DNA of 64,000 nt from an uncultured Collinsella sp. (lineage in GTDB: Bacteria > Actinomycetota > Coriobacteriia > Coriobacteriales > Coriobacteriaceae): positions 14,822 to 78,821 of the forward strand of contig UQHQ01000008.1 in assembly GCA_900540945.1 (NCBI GenBank). The letters run 5' to 3'. The notes below the pieces were generated by a model. The model was not told where the DNA came from, searched no databases, and worked only from the letters and a program-made list of their open reading frames with translations. Below, one piece after another: positions 7,361-15,774 of this stretch; position 1 is the first letter of the stretch; every line of letters begins with the position of its first letter. The position numbers and the translations under genes are program-made.

Positions 7361-9340
7361 ATGAATCTTCACCTTTCTCAGTCTGATGGCTTTTTGCGTG
7401 TGGCGGCGGCGTCGCCGCAGATTCGCGTTGCCGATGTCGAGGGCAATGCCGAGGTTGCGCTGGCGGCTGTTCGCGATGCTGCCGAGCGCGGCGTTCGCGC
7501 GCTGGTGTTGCCCGAGCTCAACTTGTGCGGCTATACCGCAGCCGATCTGTTCCATAACCGCACATTACTGCATGCCTGCGAGTCCGCACTGGCACATATT
7601 CTCGATGAAACCCGCGAGCTGCCGATTGTCTTTACCATCGGCCTTCCCGTTGCAGTTGCCGAGAATATCTACAACTGCGCCGCCGTGTGCTGCGCGGGCG
7701 AGCTTTTGGGCCTCACGGCCAAGAAGCATCTGCCCAACTATGGCGAGTTCTATGAGCGCCGCTGGTTTGCTCCGGCGCCTGCGGATCCCGTGTGGGTTGA
7801 ATTTGCCGGTCAGGGTCCGGTCCCGCTGGGTTCGGGGCTTGTCTACCGTTGCTGTGATGAGGGCGCCGAGGACCTGGTGCTGGGCGTTGAGGTCTGTGAG
7901 GACCTGTGGGTGCCGGCGCCGCCTTCGACCGAGATGGCGCTTGCCGGTGCGACGGTGATTCTCAACCCGTCGGCCTCGGACGAGATTATCGGTAAGGCAG
8001 ATTACCGCCGCAGCCTTATCTCTAACCAAAGCGCGCGCCTGTACTGCGCCTATGCCTACGCGGACGCGAGCGAGGGCGAGTCCACGACCGACATGGTCTT
8101 TGCGGGGGAGAACCTTATCTACGAAAACGGCTCCAAGCTCGCCGCTACCAAACTGCTTACCTGTGATATGGCCGTCGCCGACGTTGACCTTGACCGCCTG
8201 GTTGCCGAGCGCCGTCGCTCGACGACGTGGACGCGCGCGGACGATGCGCCGGAGGCCACGACCGTTGAGTTTTCGTTTGAGGGCGTGCTGGCAGACGAGC
8301 CTGTCCTGCGCGATGCACTCGACATCGACCGTGTCTTCCCCCGCGCGCCCTTTGTGCCGGCCGACCATGGTGACCTGGCCGAGCGTTGCGAGACCATCCT
8401 CGACCTGCAGACCGCTGGCCTCAAGACCCGCCTTGCCCATACGGGTACCAAGGCTGCAGTCATCGGTCTTTCGGGCGGCCTGGACTCCACGTTGGCACTG
8501 CTTGTGACCGTGCGCGCCTTTGATGTGCTGGGGCTGCCGCGCACAGGCATCACTGCCGTGTCCATGCCCGGCTTTGGCACGACGCATCGTACCAAGTCGA
8601 ATGCCGAGTCGCTCGCTTGCGACCTGGGTGTGAGCTTCCGCGAGGTTTCGATCCACGCGGCCGTGGAACAGCACTTCAAGGACATTGAGCATGATTCGGC
8701 CGTGCAGGACGTGACCTACGAGAACAGCCAGGCCCGCGAGCGTACGCAGATTCTGATGGACTTGGCTAACCAGGCTGGCGGCTTTGTCATCGGTACGGGT
8801 GACCTGTCGGAGCTGGCGCTCGGCTGGGCTACCTATAACGGCGACCACATGAGCATGTACGCCGTCAACGCGAGCGTGCCCAAGACGCTTGTGCGCCACT
8901 TGGTGCGCTATGCGGCTGATGTCTTTGGCGGGCGTATCGCCGAGGTCTTGCTCGATATCCTCGACACGCCGGTGTCCCCCGAGCTTCTGCCGCCCACGGG
9001 CGACGGCGAGATTGCGCAGAAGACTGAGGATTTGGTGGGCCCGTACGAGTTGCACGATTACTTCCTCTACTACCTGCTGCGTTTTGGCTTTGAGCCGGGC
9101 AAGATCTACCGCATGGCGCTCAAGAGTTTCGAGGGCGTCTACGACGCCGGGACCGTCCACACGTGGTTGCGTACGTTCTATCGTCGCTTCTTTGCCCAGC
9201 AGTTTAAGCGCAGTTGCCTGCCCGATGGTCCCAAGGTGGGTTCGGTTACGCTCAGCCCGCGCGGCGATTGGCGTATGCCGAGTGACGCCAGCTCGCGTCT
9301 GTGGCTTGCGCAGATCGACGCGCTCAATCCAATTGACTAA
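7361..9340 (+). CDS. nadE: Glutamine-dependent NAD+ synthetase
   Basis: 659 residues in two domains. Residues about 12-290 are a nitrilase-type glutaminase with the Glu-Lys-Cys triad visible in PELNLCGYT, KKHLPNYGEF and EVCEDLW (Cys near 178). The C-terminal part is the ammonia-using synthetase with the ATP-pyrophosphatase loop GLSGGLDST near 370 and IGTGDLSELALGW. It converts nicotinate adenine dinucleotide to NAD+ with ammonia channelled from glutamine. ATG 7361 is preferred because GGGAG lies 8 bases upstream; the ATG at 7334 has no site. It is followed by a strong terminator-like hairpin. Confidence 0.95.
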   Translation: MNLHLSQSDGFLRVAAASPQIRVADVEGNAEVALAAVRDAAERGVRALVLPELNLCGYTAADLFHNRTLLHACESALAHILDETRELPIVFTIGLPVAVAENIYNCAAVCCAGELLGLTAKKHLPNYGEFYERRWFAPAPADPVWVEFAGQGPVPLGSGLVYRCCDEGAEDLVLGVEVCEDLWVPAPPSTEMALAGATVILNPSASDEIIGKADYRRSLISNQSARLYCAYAYADASEGESTTDMVFAGENLIYENGSKLAATKLLTCDMAVADVDLDRLVAERRRSTTWTRADDAPEATTVEFSFEGVLADEPVLRDALDIDRVFPRAPFVPADHGDLAERCETILDLQTAGLKTRLAHTGTKAAVIGLSGGLDSTLALLVTVRAFDVLGLPRTGITAVSMPGFGTTHRTKSNAESLACDLGVSFREVSIHAAVEQHFKDIEHDSAVQDVTYENSQARERTQILMDLANQAGGFVIGTGDLSELALGWATYNGDHMSMYAVNASVPKTLVRHLVRYAADVFGGRIAEVLLDILDTPVSPELLPPTGDGEIAQKTEDLVGPYELHDYFLYYLLRFGFEPGKIYRMALKSFEGVYDAGTVHTWLRTFYRRFFAQQFKRSCLPDGPKVGSVTLSPRGDWRMPSDASSRLWLAQIDALNPID

Positions 9341-9408
9341 GGTTGGCTAAATTGAACCAATACGGGGGTTGCAAGCGTTACACTTTTGAAATCTGATGGC
9401 CCGTATCG

Positions 9409-9440
9409 CGCGGCGCTCTTGTCGGAGCGCCGCGTTTTTT
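9409..9440 (+). terminator. Strong intrinsic terminator directly before the aminotransferase RBS
   Basis: CGCGGCGCTC (9409-9418) and GAGCGCCGCG (9425-9434) with loop TTGTCG, followed by six T. It lies 69 bases after nadE but only 18 bases before the next start codon, which leaves no room for a promoter. Upstream, ATACGGG (about 9360) can pair with CCCGTAT (about 9400), so a competing fold is possible. Confidence 0.85.
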
Positions 9441-9458
9441 ATATCGAAAGGTGGCACC

Positions 9459-10622
9459 ATGCAGGCATCGCAGCGTCTCGACCGCTTTGGCGCGGAGGTC
9501 TTCGCCTCGCTCAACAACAAACTGCTCGCGCTGAAGGCTCAGGGCAAGACCATTTACAACATGAGCGTGGGCACGCCCGACTTTAAGCCGTACGACCATG
9601 TGGTCGAGGCGCTCACGCAGGCAGCCCAAGATCCCGAGATGTGGAAGTATGCCCTGCGCGACCTGCCCGAACTCAAGCAGGCCGTGTGCGATTACTATGA
9701 GCGCCGCTTTGGCGTTTCGGGCATTACGCCGTCCATGGTGCAGTCGTGCAACGGCACACAGGAGGGCGTGGGTCATTTGGGCCTGGCCCTGCTCGATCCG
9801 GGTGACACCATTCTGGTTCCCGATCCGTGCTACCCGGTCTTTGAGGCAGGTGCCAAGATCGCCGATGCCAAGCTCGAGTACTATCCGTTGGTTGCCGAGC
9901 ACAATTACCTGCCCTATGTGGCGGGCATCGATCCCGAGGTTGCCGATCGCGCCAAGTACATGATCGTGTCGCTGCCCGCCAACCCGGTCGGCTCGGTGGG
10001 CACACCCGAGGTCTACGAGGAAATCATCGCTTTCGCCCGCGAGCACGACCTGCTCATCGTCCATGACAACGCATACTCCGACATCGTGTTCGACGGCGAG
10101 CCGGGCGGCAGCTTCTTGCAGTATCCCGGCGCGCTCGAGGTGGGCGTTGAGTTCTTCTCGCTCTCCAAGTCGTTTAACGTCACCGGTGCGCGTATCGGCT
10201 TTTTGGTTGGCCGCGAGGACGTGGTCTCTGCCTTTGCCAAGCTGCGCGGCCAGATCGACTTTGGCATGTTCTTCCCGATCCAGAAGGCTGCTATCGCCTG
10301 CCTGAACGGTCCGCGCGATGAGGTCGAGGCGCAGCGTCTGAAGTACCAGGAGCGCCGTGATGCCCTGTGCGACGGTCTCGAGGGTCTGGGCTGGGAGCGT
10401 CCCAACGCGCATGGATCTATGTTTGTGTGGGCCAAGCTTCCCGGTGGTCGCACCGATTCCATGGCGTTTTGCGAGGAGCTTATGGAGAAGGCCGGCGTTG
10501 TGGTGACGCCGGGCGCGAGCTTTGGCCCTTCGGGCGAGGGGCACGTGCGCATGGCGCTGGTCCTGCCGCCCGATCAGATCGCCTTGGCTGTCGAGGCCAT
10601 TCGCGAGGCGGGCCTGTATTAG
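9459..10622 (+). CDS. Class I/II PLP aminotransferase, possibly for N-acetyl-diaminopimelate
   Basis: 387 residues. Fold-type I motifs are visible: NMSVGTPDFKP, NGTQEGVGHL at the cofactor phosphate, SLPANPVGSV, HDNAYSDIVFD, and SLSKSFNVTGARIGF with the PLP lysine. Size and motifs fit the DapL/PatA/AspC group. Because the window encodes the acetyl branch of lysine synthesis (DapH) but no other aminotransferase, N-acetyl-LL-diaminopimelate transamination is a reasonable guess. Substrate cannot be read from sequence. ATG 9459 follows AAAGG. A terminator lies 18 bases upstream of the ATG. Confidence 0.8.
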   Translation: MQASQRLDRFGAEVFASLNNKLLALKAQGKTIYNMSVGTPDFKPYDHVVEALTQAAQDPEMWKYALRDLPELKQAVCDYYERRFGVSGITPSMVQSCNGTQEGVGHLGLALLDPGDTILVPDPCYPVFEAGAKIADAKLEYYPLVAEHNYLPYVAGIDPEVADRAKYMIVSLPANPVGSVGTPEVYEEIIAFAREHDLLIVHDNAYSDIVFDGEPGGSFLQYPGALEVGVEFFSLSKSFNVTGARIGFLVGREDVVSAFAKLRGQIDFGMFFPIQKAAIACLNGPRDEVEAQRLKYQERRDALCDGLEGLGWERPNAHGSMFVWAKLPGGRTDSMAFCEELMEKAGVVVTPGASFGPSGEGHVRMALVLPPDQIALAVEAIREAGLY

Positions 10623-10766
10623 AAACCTATTTCGACTCGTCAATAGCTCGAAACCGATTTCGTGCAGTTATTTTACGAATACTGCAAACAATTTCGGTAA
10701 ACGGTCGATTTTTGGCTGCGAATAGGAGCATAATCAAAGTCCCGATTGGATGTATTGGGATTACGA

Positions 10767-10797
10767 CAAGCCGCTCGGGTCGTTCCCGGGCGGCTTG
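10767..10797 (+). terminator. Terminator-like hairpin in the ldh leader
   Basis: CAAGCCGCTCGGG (10767-10779) and CCCGGGCGGCTTG (10785-10797), one G-T wobble, followed by TTTG. It is 145 bases after the aminotransferase stop and 26 bases before the ldh start. It may end the upstream transcript or act as a leader structure. Confidence 0.5.
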
Positions 10798-10823
10798 TTT
10801 GTGGAGAGAGATGGGAGTTTCTA

Positions 10824-11774
10824 ATGGTTAACGAGAAGAAGGTCGCTATTGTCGGCTGTGGTTTCGTCGGTTCGTCTTCGGCGTTCGCACTGATGCAGAG
10901 TGGTCTGTTCTCCGAGATGGTCCTCATCGACGTGGACAAGAACCGTGCCGAGGGTGAGGCCCTGGATATCGCGCACGGCATGACGTTTGCCGAGCCGATG
11001 AAGATCTACGCCGGCGATTATTCCGATGTCGCCGACGCCGCCATGATCGTCGTCACCGCCGGCGCAGCCCAGAAGCCCGGTGAGACCCGCCTGGACCTGG
11101 TCAACAAGAACGTCAACATCTTTAAGTCCATTATCCCCGAGATTAAGAAGTCCGGCTTCGACGGCATTCTGCTCATCGTCTCCAACCCGGTTGATGTTCT
11201 GACCTATGCTGCCATCAAGATGTCCGGGCTGCCCGAGGGCCATGTCATCGGCTCCGGTACCGTGCTCGACACCGGCCGTCTGCAGCAGATGCTTGGTGCC
11301 CACGTCGAGGTCGACCCGCGCGATGTCCAGGCCTATGTCATGGGTGAGCACGGCGACTCCGAGTTTGTCGCTTGGTCCAGCGCTCAGGTTGCCGGCGTTC
11401 CGCTGAACACCTTCTGCGAGCTTCACGGCCACCTGGAGCATGAGGCCGCCGAGAAGCGCATCGCCGAGGACGTCAAGAACTCCGCCTACACCATCATCGA
11501 GAAGAAGCACGCTACCTACTACGGCGTCGCCATGGCCGTCAAGCGCATCTGCACTGCCGTCATGCGTGACGAGCAGACCGTTCTGCCCGTCTCCTCGCTC
11601 ATGGTGGGCGAGTATGGCCTGTCCGATCTTGCCATCTCCATGCCGACCGTTGTTGGCCGCGACGGCGTTGTCTGCCGCGTCCCCGTGCCGCTGAACGATG
11701 ACGAGCAGCATGAGCTTACCGCCTCCGCCAAGGCCCTCAAGGACATCATCGACAGCGTCGACTTCTCCTGCTAA
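10824..11774 (+). CDS. ldh: L-lactate dehydrogenase
   Basis: 316 residues, the normal length. The NAD-binding loop GCGFVGSSSAF lies at residues 11-21. The flexible loop GETRLDLVNKN carries the substrate-site Arg. SNPVDVLTY and the catalytic His motif MGEHGDSEF near residue 173 follow. The loop sequence QKPGETR distinguishes it from malate dehydrogenase. It reduces pyruvate to L-lactate and reoxidises NADH in fermentation. ATG 10824 follows GGGAG; the frame is open to 10746 without a site. It is monocistronic, with a terminator downstream. Confidence 0.94.
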   Translation: MVNEKKVAIVGCGFVGSSSAFALMQSGLFSEMVLIDVDKNRAEGEALDIAHGMTFAEPMKIYAGDYSDVADAAMIVVTAGAAQKPGETRLDLVNKNVNIFKSIIPEIKKSGFDGILLIVSNPVDVLTYAAIKMSGLPEGHVIGSGTVLDTGRLQQMLGAHVEVDPRDVQAYVMGEHGDSEFVAWSSAQVAGVPLNTFCELHGHLEHEAAEKRIAEDVKNSAYTIIEKKHATYYGVAMAVKRICTAVMRDEQTVLPVSSLMVGEYGLSDLAISMPTVVGRDGVVCRVPVPLNDDEQHELTASAKALKDIIDSVDFSC

Positions 11775-11807
11775 ATTAAGCTCGCTAGAGCGAAAAGCTA
11801 CAATGAA

Positions 11808-11841
11808 GGCGTCCGGGCTCATACGGCCCGGGCGCCTTTTT
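11808..11841 (+). terminator. Terminator of ldh
   Basis: GGCGTCCGGGC (11808-11818) and GCCCGGGCGCC (11826-11836) followed by TTTTT. TACAAT at 11799-11804 just upstream could be a -10 element, so a very short RNA from here is also conceivable. Confidence 0.85.
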
Positions 11842-11871
11842 GGTGCAAAGTAACCTGACCCCAATGCACCA
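11841..11871. repeat. Small hairpin repeat, family C copy 1
   Basis: TGGTGCA (11841-11847) and TGCACCA (11865-11871) enclose AAGTAACCTGACCCCAA. A further TGCACCA lies at 11878-11884. The same design recurs at 13066-13098, on the other side of the next gene. Confidence 0.7.
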
Positions 11872-11901
11872 TCCCAATGCACCATAGTTGATGGGAGGGC
11901 C

Positions 11902-13062
11902 ATGTCGGATTCGCCTAATTTTTTGACCTATGCCCAGACGGCGTTTGATCCGTTTGAGGAGCGGCCGTTCTGCGCGGTGGATAGCCTGGTCTTTGCGTGG
12001 TTGTCTTATTTGCGCTTGCCGGGTGATATGGCGGGGCTGACGAACTGGCAGGGCCTAGACGTACGCGAACTGCTGCGTGCCGAGTGCTACCGGGACATGA
12101 TTGACGACTTGTGGGACCCAGAGGGGAGCAGGGCCTTGTTGGAGGCCGTGGCAGCAAGCCCTCGCTACCGTGGCGTGCACGTTTGCGGCTATCGTGCCGT
12201 GAGCGATGTGGTGGCGACAGAGCAGTTTGCAGCCATGGCGTTCCGGTTTCCGGCGGGGTTTAGCTATCTTTCCTTCCGGGGGACCGACAGCACGATTGTG
12301 GGCTGGAAAGAGGACTTTAACATGGCGTTCCGGTGTCCTGTGCCGGCCCAGGAATCCGCGGCGCGTTATGTGGACGAGGCGGCGGATGCGATCGACGGGC
12401 CGCTTTTGTGCGGAGGTCATTCCAAGGGTGGAAACCTTGCGGTGTACGGTGCGGCGATGTGCTCCGATGTCGCCCGTGAGCGAATCGAACGGGCGTATTC
12501 CCATGATGGTCCAGGGTTCGTCGAGGAGTTTCTGAACGGCAACGCCTTTGCCGATTTTTCCGGTCGAATCGACAAGACGCTACCTCGGTCGTCGATCTTC
12601 GGCATGATGTTCGAGACACAAGAGGACTATGCCATCGTTGAGAGCACCGAGTTCAGCCTGCTGCAGCACAATCCCTTTAGCTGGGTGGTTGATGGTTGCG
12701 ACTTCGTGTACTGTGAGCGCCTGTCCGCCGGTGCTCGATACGTTGATGGCTCCATTCGCGAGATGCTGCTTGCAGTGTCACCTAGCGAGCGCGAGCGTTT
12801 TGTAGATGCGTTGTTCTCCGTGTTTGAGGCTACGGGCGCCGAACGGTTTGCGGATATCGCTGGGAATCTGCGCGAGAGCCTGCCCGTGATGCTCCAGGCT
12901 GCGCAAGGCTTTGACAAGGATACGCGGCGCTTTGTCTCGCAGACCATCGTTGCGATTCTTAAGTGTGCGCTGCTGCCCAAGCGTCCAGAGTTCAGCGTGC
13001 CTTCTAGTGGTAAGAGCCTGGCAGAACAGCTCGAGGCTTGGCAGTCCGAGCTCCTGCGCTAA
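11902..13062 (+). CDS. DUF2974 (Mbeg1-like) alpha/beta hydrolase
   Basis: 386 residues. The serine hydrolase elbow CGGHSKGGNLA puts the nucleophile near residue 172. SYLSFRGTDSTIVGWKEDFNM is the lipase-like GTD region before it, and a later HDGPGF fits the acid/His part. These are features of the Mbeg1-like family, whose substrate is unknown; a lipase or esterase role is inferred. There is no signal peptide. ATG 11902 follows GGGAGG. The gene is flanked on both sides by the same small hairpin repeat. Confidence 0.8.
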   Translation: MSDSPNFLTYAQTAFDPFEERPFCAVDSLVFAWLSYLRLPGDMAGLTNWQGLDVRELLRAECYRDMIDDLWDPEGSRALLEAVAASPRYRGVHVCGYRAVSDVVATEQFAAMAFRFPAGFSYLSFRGTDSTIVGWKEDFNMAFRCPVPAQESAARYVDEAADAIDGPLLCGGHSKGGNLAVYGAAMCSDVARERIERAYSHDGPGFVEEFLNGNAFADFSGRIDKTLPRSSIFGMMFETQEDYAIVESTEFSLLQHNPFSWVVDGCDFVYCERLSAGARYVDGSIREMLLAVSPSERERFVDALFSVFEATGAERFADIAGNLRESLPVMLQAAQGFDKDTRRFVSQTIVAILKCALLPKRPEFSVPSSGKSLAEQLEAWQSELLR

Positions 13063-13065
13063 CCA

Positions 13066-13098
13066 TTGGTGCAAAGCAACCTGTCCCCGATGCACCAA
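13066..13098. repeat. Small hairpin repeat, family C copy 2
   Basis: TTGGTGCA (13066-13073) and TGCACCAA (13091-13098) enclose AAGCAACCTGTCCCCGA. Compared with copy 1 the loop is nearly the same and the stem is one pair longer. Confidence 0.7.
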
Positions 13099-13164
13099 TC
13101 TTCGATGCGCCTGGGGCGGGCTCGACCGCTATACTGGTTCGTGCCGAAATCGATCTAGAACGGA

Positions 13165-14178
13165 ATGCCGTATATGAAAATCAATCACGCGATCCTGCAT
13201 ATCCTGGACTTTGACTCTGCCGTCAACGTCATGAGCCAGCGCGAGCTCGATATCGAGAGCCGTACCGTGCGCAACTTCGTGACCACGCATCTGCGCCGCG
13301 CTCGTACTTCGGCCGACAACAAGCGTGCCACGTTTGCCGAGAACTCCGCATTCGGCGGCGAGCTCAAGGGCTATTTCTTTGGTGAGCGTGAGTTCGTGGA
13401 CCTGTCGCAGCAGATTGCGGAGTTCATCTCTTCCGAACTCACCAAGGCCGAGAAAGCCGAGTCCACTGACGTGCTTGTGGCGGACTTTGACGATGATGAG
13501 GATGCCCGCTGGTTTGCCGTGATGCTGCTGGGCTCCAAGCAGGCATTCATGCACGAGGTAGGTCGCGAAGAGGGCGAGGTTCGTAACGACATCGCGCGCC
13601 ACTATGCCATTCTGCCGAACCCTTCGCAAAAGGTTCCGAGCTATGCCATCGTACGCGCAAGCACCATGGAGATCGGCTATGTGGACAAGAAGCGCAAGAT
13701 TGCCGGCGAGGATCGCATGCTCATTCCCGACGGCCTGCTGCAATGCGACACGGGCGTTTCGGGTAAGGAGGTCATCGACACGGTGACGCGCGTGGTCGAG
13801 GAGGTCGCTGAAGAGCACGGCGCCAACACGGCCGTAGCGCTCGCTAAGGTTAAGGCTGCCGTTGCCGAGAAGGTTGAGGATGACGAGGAACTGCCGCCTT
13901 GGGATATCGTCGATGAGGTCTTTGAGGACGAGCCGGTCATCAAGGAGAGCGTGCGTGCGGCGCTGACCGAGGAGAAGGTACCCGAGCGCGTGCCCGTGGA
14001 GCGCAAGCAGGTCGAGCGCGCGGCCGTGCGCAATCACAAGATCCGTACCGACACGGGTATCGAGATCAGCTTCCCGGCCGAGATGGGTTCGAACTCCGAG
14101 TACATCGAGTTCGTCAACGAGCCCAACGGCCTCATCTCCATCGAGCTCAAGAATATCGGCAGCATCGAGAATCGATAA
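13165..14178 (+). CDS. Nucleoid-associated protein, YejK/NdpA-like
   Basis: 337 residues. The start MKINHAILHILDFDS and the middle GEVRNDIARHYAILPNPSQKVPSYAIV fit the 37-kDa nucleoid-associated protein family. A Val/Glu-rich charged segment (about 210-290) precedes a C-terminal strand-rich part (IRTDTGIEISFPAEM). Members bind DNA in the nucleoid; the exact role is unclear. A second ATG at 13174 (MKINHAI) is an equally good start, since CGGA lies about 10 bases before it. TATACT at 13130-13135 may be the -10. A bidirectional terminator follows. Confidence 0.8.
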   Translation: MPYMKINHAILHILDFDSAVNVMSQRELDIESRTVRNFVTTHLRRARTSADNKRATFAENSAFGGELKGYFFGEREFVDLSQQIAEFISSELTKAEKAESTDVLVADFDDDEDARWFAVMLLGSKQAFMHEVGREEGEVRNDIARHYAILPNPSQKVPSYAIVRASTMEIGYVDKKRKIAGEDRMLIPDGLLQCDTGVSGKEVIDTVTRVVEEVAEEHGANTAVALAKVKAAVAEKVEDDEELPPWDIVDEVFEDEPVIKESVRAALTEEKVPERVPVERKQVERAAVRNHKIRTDTGIEISFPAEMGSNSEYIEFVNEPNGLISIELKNIGSIENR

Positions 14179-14203
14179 ACTGCGCTTGGACGCTGCAAAA
14201 AAC

Positions 14204-14236
14204 AAAGGCCGAAGCCCCAATGGAGCTTCGGCCTTT
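14204..14236. terminator. Bidirectional terminator between convergent genes
   Basis: AAAGGCCGAAGC (14204-14215) and GCTTCGGCCTTT (14225-14236) with T runs on both sides. It serves the yejK-like gene (plus) and dapH (minus). Confidence 0.9.
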
Positions 14237-14274
14237 TTGCTTAGAACTGCATTTCCTTGCAGGTTGACACGCCT

Positions 14275-14994
14275 CTAGAGCCGGCGTAAGCCCTCTTCGA
14301 GGCCGGTCTTGCTGTCGGTCTTCTCGTCGCGCATCTTGATGACGCGGGCGGGGACACCGGCCACGACGGCACCGGCGGGGACGTCCTCGACGCACACGGC
14401 ACCGGCAGCCACGACGGCGCCCTTGCCCACGCGCACGCCTTCCAGGACCACAGCATTGGCACCGATCATGACATCGTCCTCGATGATGACAGGCGTGGCG
14501 CTCGCGGGCTCCACGACGCCCGCCAACACGGTGCCGGCGCCGATGTGGCAGTTCTTGCCCACGGTGGCGCGACCGCCCAGCACGGCGCCCATATCGATCA
14601 TGGAACCCTCGCCGATAACGGAGCCGATGTTGATGATGGCGCCCATCATGATGACGGCGCGGTTGCCGATCTCGACGCGGTCGCGGATAATCGCGCCCGG
14701 CTCGATGCGGGCGTTGATGCCCTTAAGGTCGAGCATGGGCACGGCGGAGTTGCGGCAATCGTTTTCAACGTCGTAGTAATCGATGGAATTGGCATTGGCG
14801 TCCAGGATGGCCTTCAGCTCATCCCAGTCACCAAAGACGGTCTTGCCACGACGACCGCCGTAGACGTGTGCATTGCCCCACTGGACCTTCATGCCCGGCT
14901 TCTCGCGCACGTACAGCTTGATGGGCGTCTTTTTGGGCGCGGTGGCGATGTAGTTGATAATCTCCTGTGCATCCATCTCGGCTGCGTTTCTCAT
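14275..14994 (-). CDS. dapH: Tetrahydrodipicolinate N-acetyltransferase
   Basis: 239 residues, the length of Bacillus DapH. An N-terminal helical domain ([20 protein letters not shown]) precedes a left-handed beta-helix built of hexapeptide repeats ([20 protein letters not shown] onward), ending in [11 protein letters not shown]. It uses acetyl-CoA to acetylate tetrahydrodipicolinate in the acetylase branch of lysine and diaminopimelate synthesis. ATG 14994 has AAAGGAG 9 bases upstream; ATG 14976 is a weaker choice. It is the last gene of the lysine-riboswitch operon, 39 bases after dapB. Confidence 0.92.
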   Translation of the reverse strand: MRNAAEMDAQEIINYIATAPKKTPIKLYVREKPGMKVQWGNAHVYGGRRGKTVFGDWDELKAILDANANSIDYYDVENDCRNSAVPMLDLKGINARIEPGAIIRDRVEIGNRAVIMMGAIINIGSVIGEGSMIDMGAVLGGRATVGKNCHIGAGTVLAGVVEPASATPVIIEDDVMIGANAVVLEGVRVGKGAVVAAGAVCVEDVPAGAVVAGVPARVIKMRDEKTDSKTGLEEGLRRL

Positions 14995-15033
14995 ATGCTG
15001 TCTCTCCTTTGAGGGGGTATGGTTGATAACTAG

Positions 15034-15774
15034 TTAGGCGAACATGACCTGGTCGAAGGTGTAGAAGCCGGGGTCGCGGGTGATGAGCTTTTGGGCTGCT
15101 GCCAAGGCGCCGTTGACGAAGATCTGACGGCTCGTGGCGCGGTGGGTGAGCGTGACCTCCTCGTCCTGGCCAAAGAAACTCACCTCGTGCACGCCGGCGA
15201 CGGTGCCGCCGCGCAGCGAGTGCATGCCGATCTCCTTGGGGTCACGCGCGCCGCACATGCCCTCGCGGCCATAGACGGGGTGGTAGCCTGCCTGGGGTTC
15301 GGCTTCGACGATGGCGTCGAGCAGTAGCTTGGCAGTACCGCTCGGGGCGTCAACCTTTTGGTTGTGGTGCGTCTCGACGATTTCGCAGTCAAAGCCGGGC
15401 AGCTCGTGTGTGGCCTGTGCTACCAGATGACGCAGGGCTGCGATACCGATGGAGTAATTGCCCGAGTGCATGACGCGGGCGTTCTGACCCAGCTCGCGCA
15501 GGCGGTCCATCTGATCGGGTGTGTAGCCCGTGGTGCCCGAGACCAACGCGGCGCCCGTGCGTTCGACATAGGCGACGACGGCATCGAAGGTCACGACGTT
15601 CGAGAAGTCGATGATGACGTCGGCTGCCGGGGCGTTCTCGAGCTCGGACAAGTCGAAGCCGATCTGGGCGACGATATCAAAAACGGGCTGACCGGCGGCG
15701 TCGACAACGCCCTCGGCGGTGGTGCGGATGAGCGAGCCCATGCGGCCCGTTCCCATAATGACGGTCTTAATCAA
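15034..15774 (-). CDS. dapB: 4-hydroxy-tetrahydrodipicolinate reductase
   Basis: 246 residues, typical size. N-terminal dinucleotide motif MGTGRMGSLI (usually GxxGxMG), then DFSNVVTF, SGTTGYT and the catalytic motif ETHHNQKVDAPSGTA with the active-site His and Lys. It reduces the DapA product with NAD(P)H to tetrahydrodipicolinate. The start overlaps the end of the dapA domain by 8 bases, so translation is probably coupled. Confidence 0.93.
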   Translation of the reverse strand: MIKTVIMGTGRMGSLIRTTAEGVVDAAGQPVFDIVAQIGFDLSELENAPAADVIIDFSNVVTFDAVVAYVERTGAALVSGTTGYTPDQMDRLRELGQNARVMHSGNYSIGIAALRHLVAQATHELPGFDCEIVETHHNQKVDAPSGTAKLLLDAIVEAEPQAGYHPVYGREGMCGARDPKEIGMHSLRGGTVAGVHEVSFFGQDEEVTLTHRATSRQIFVNGALAAAQKLITRDPGFYTFDQVMFA

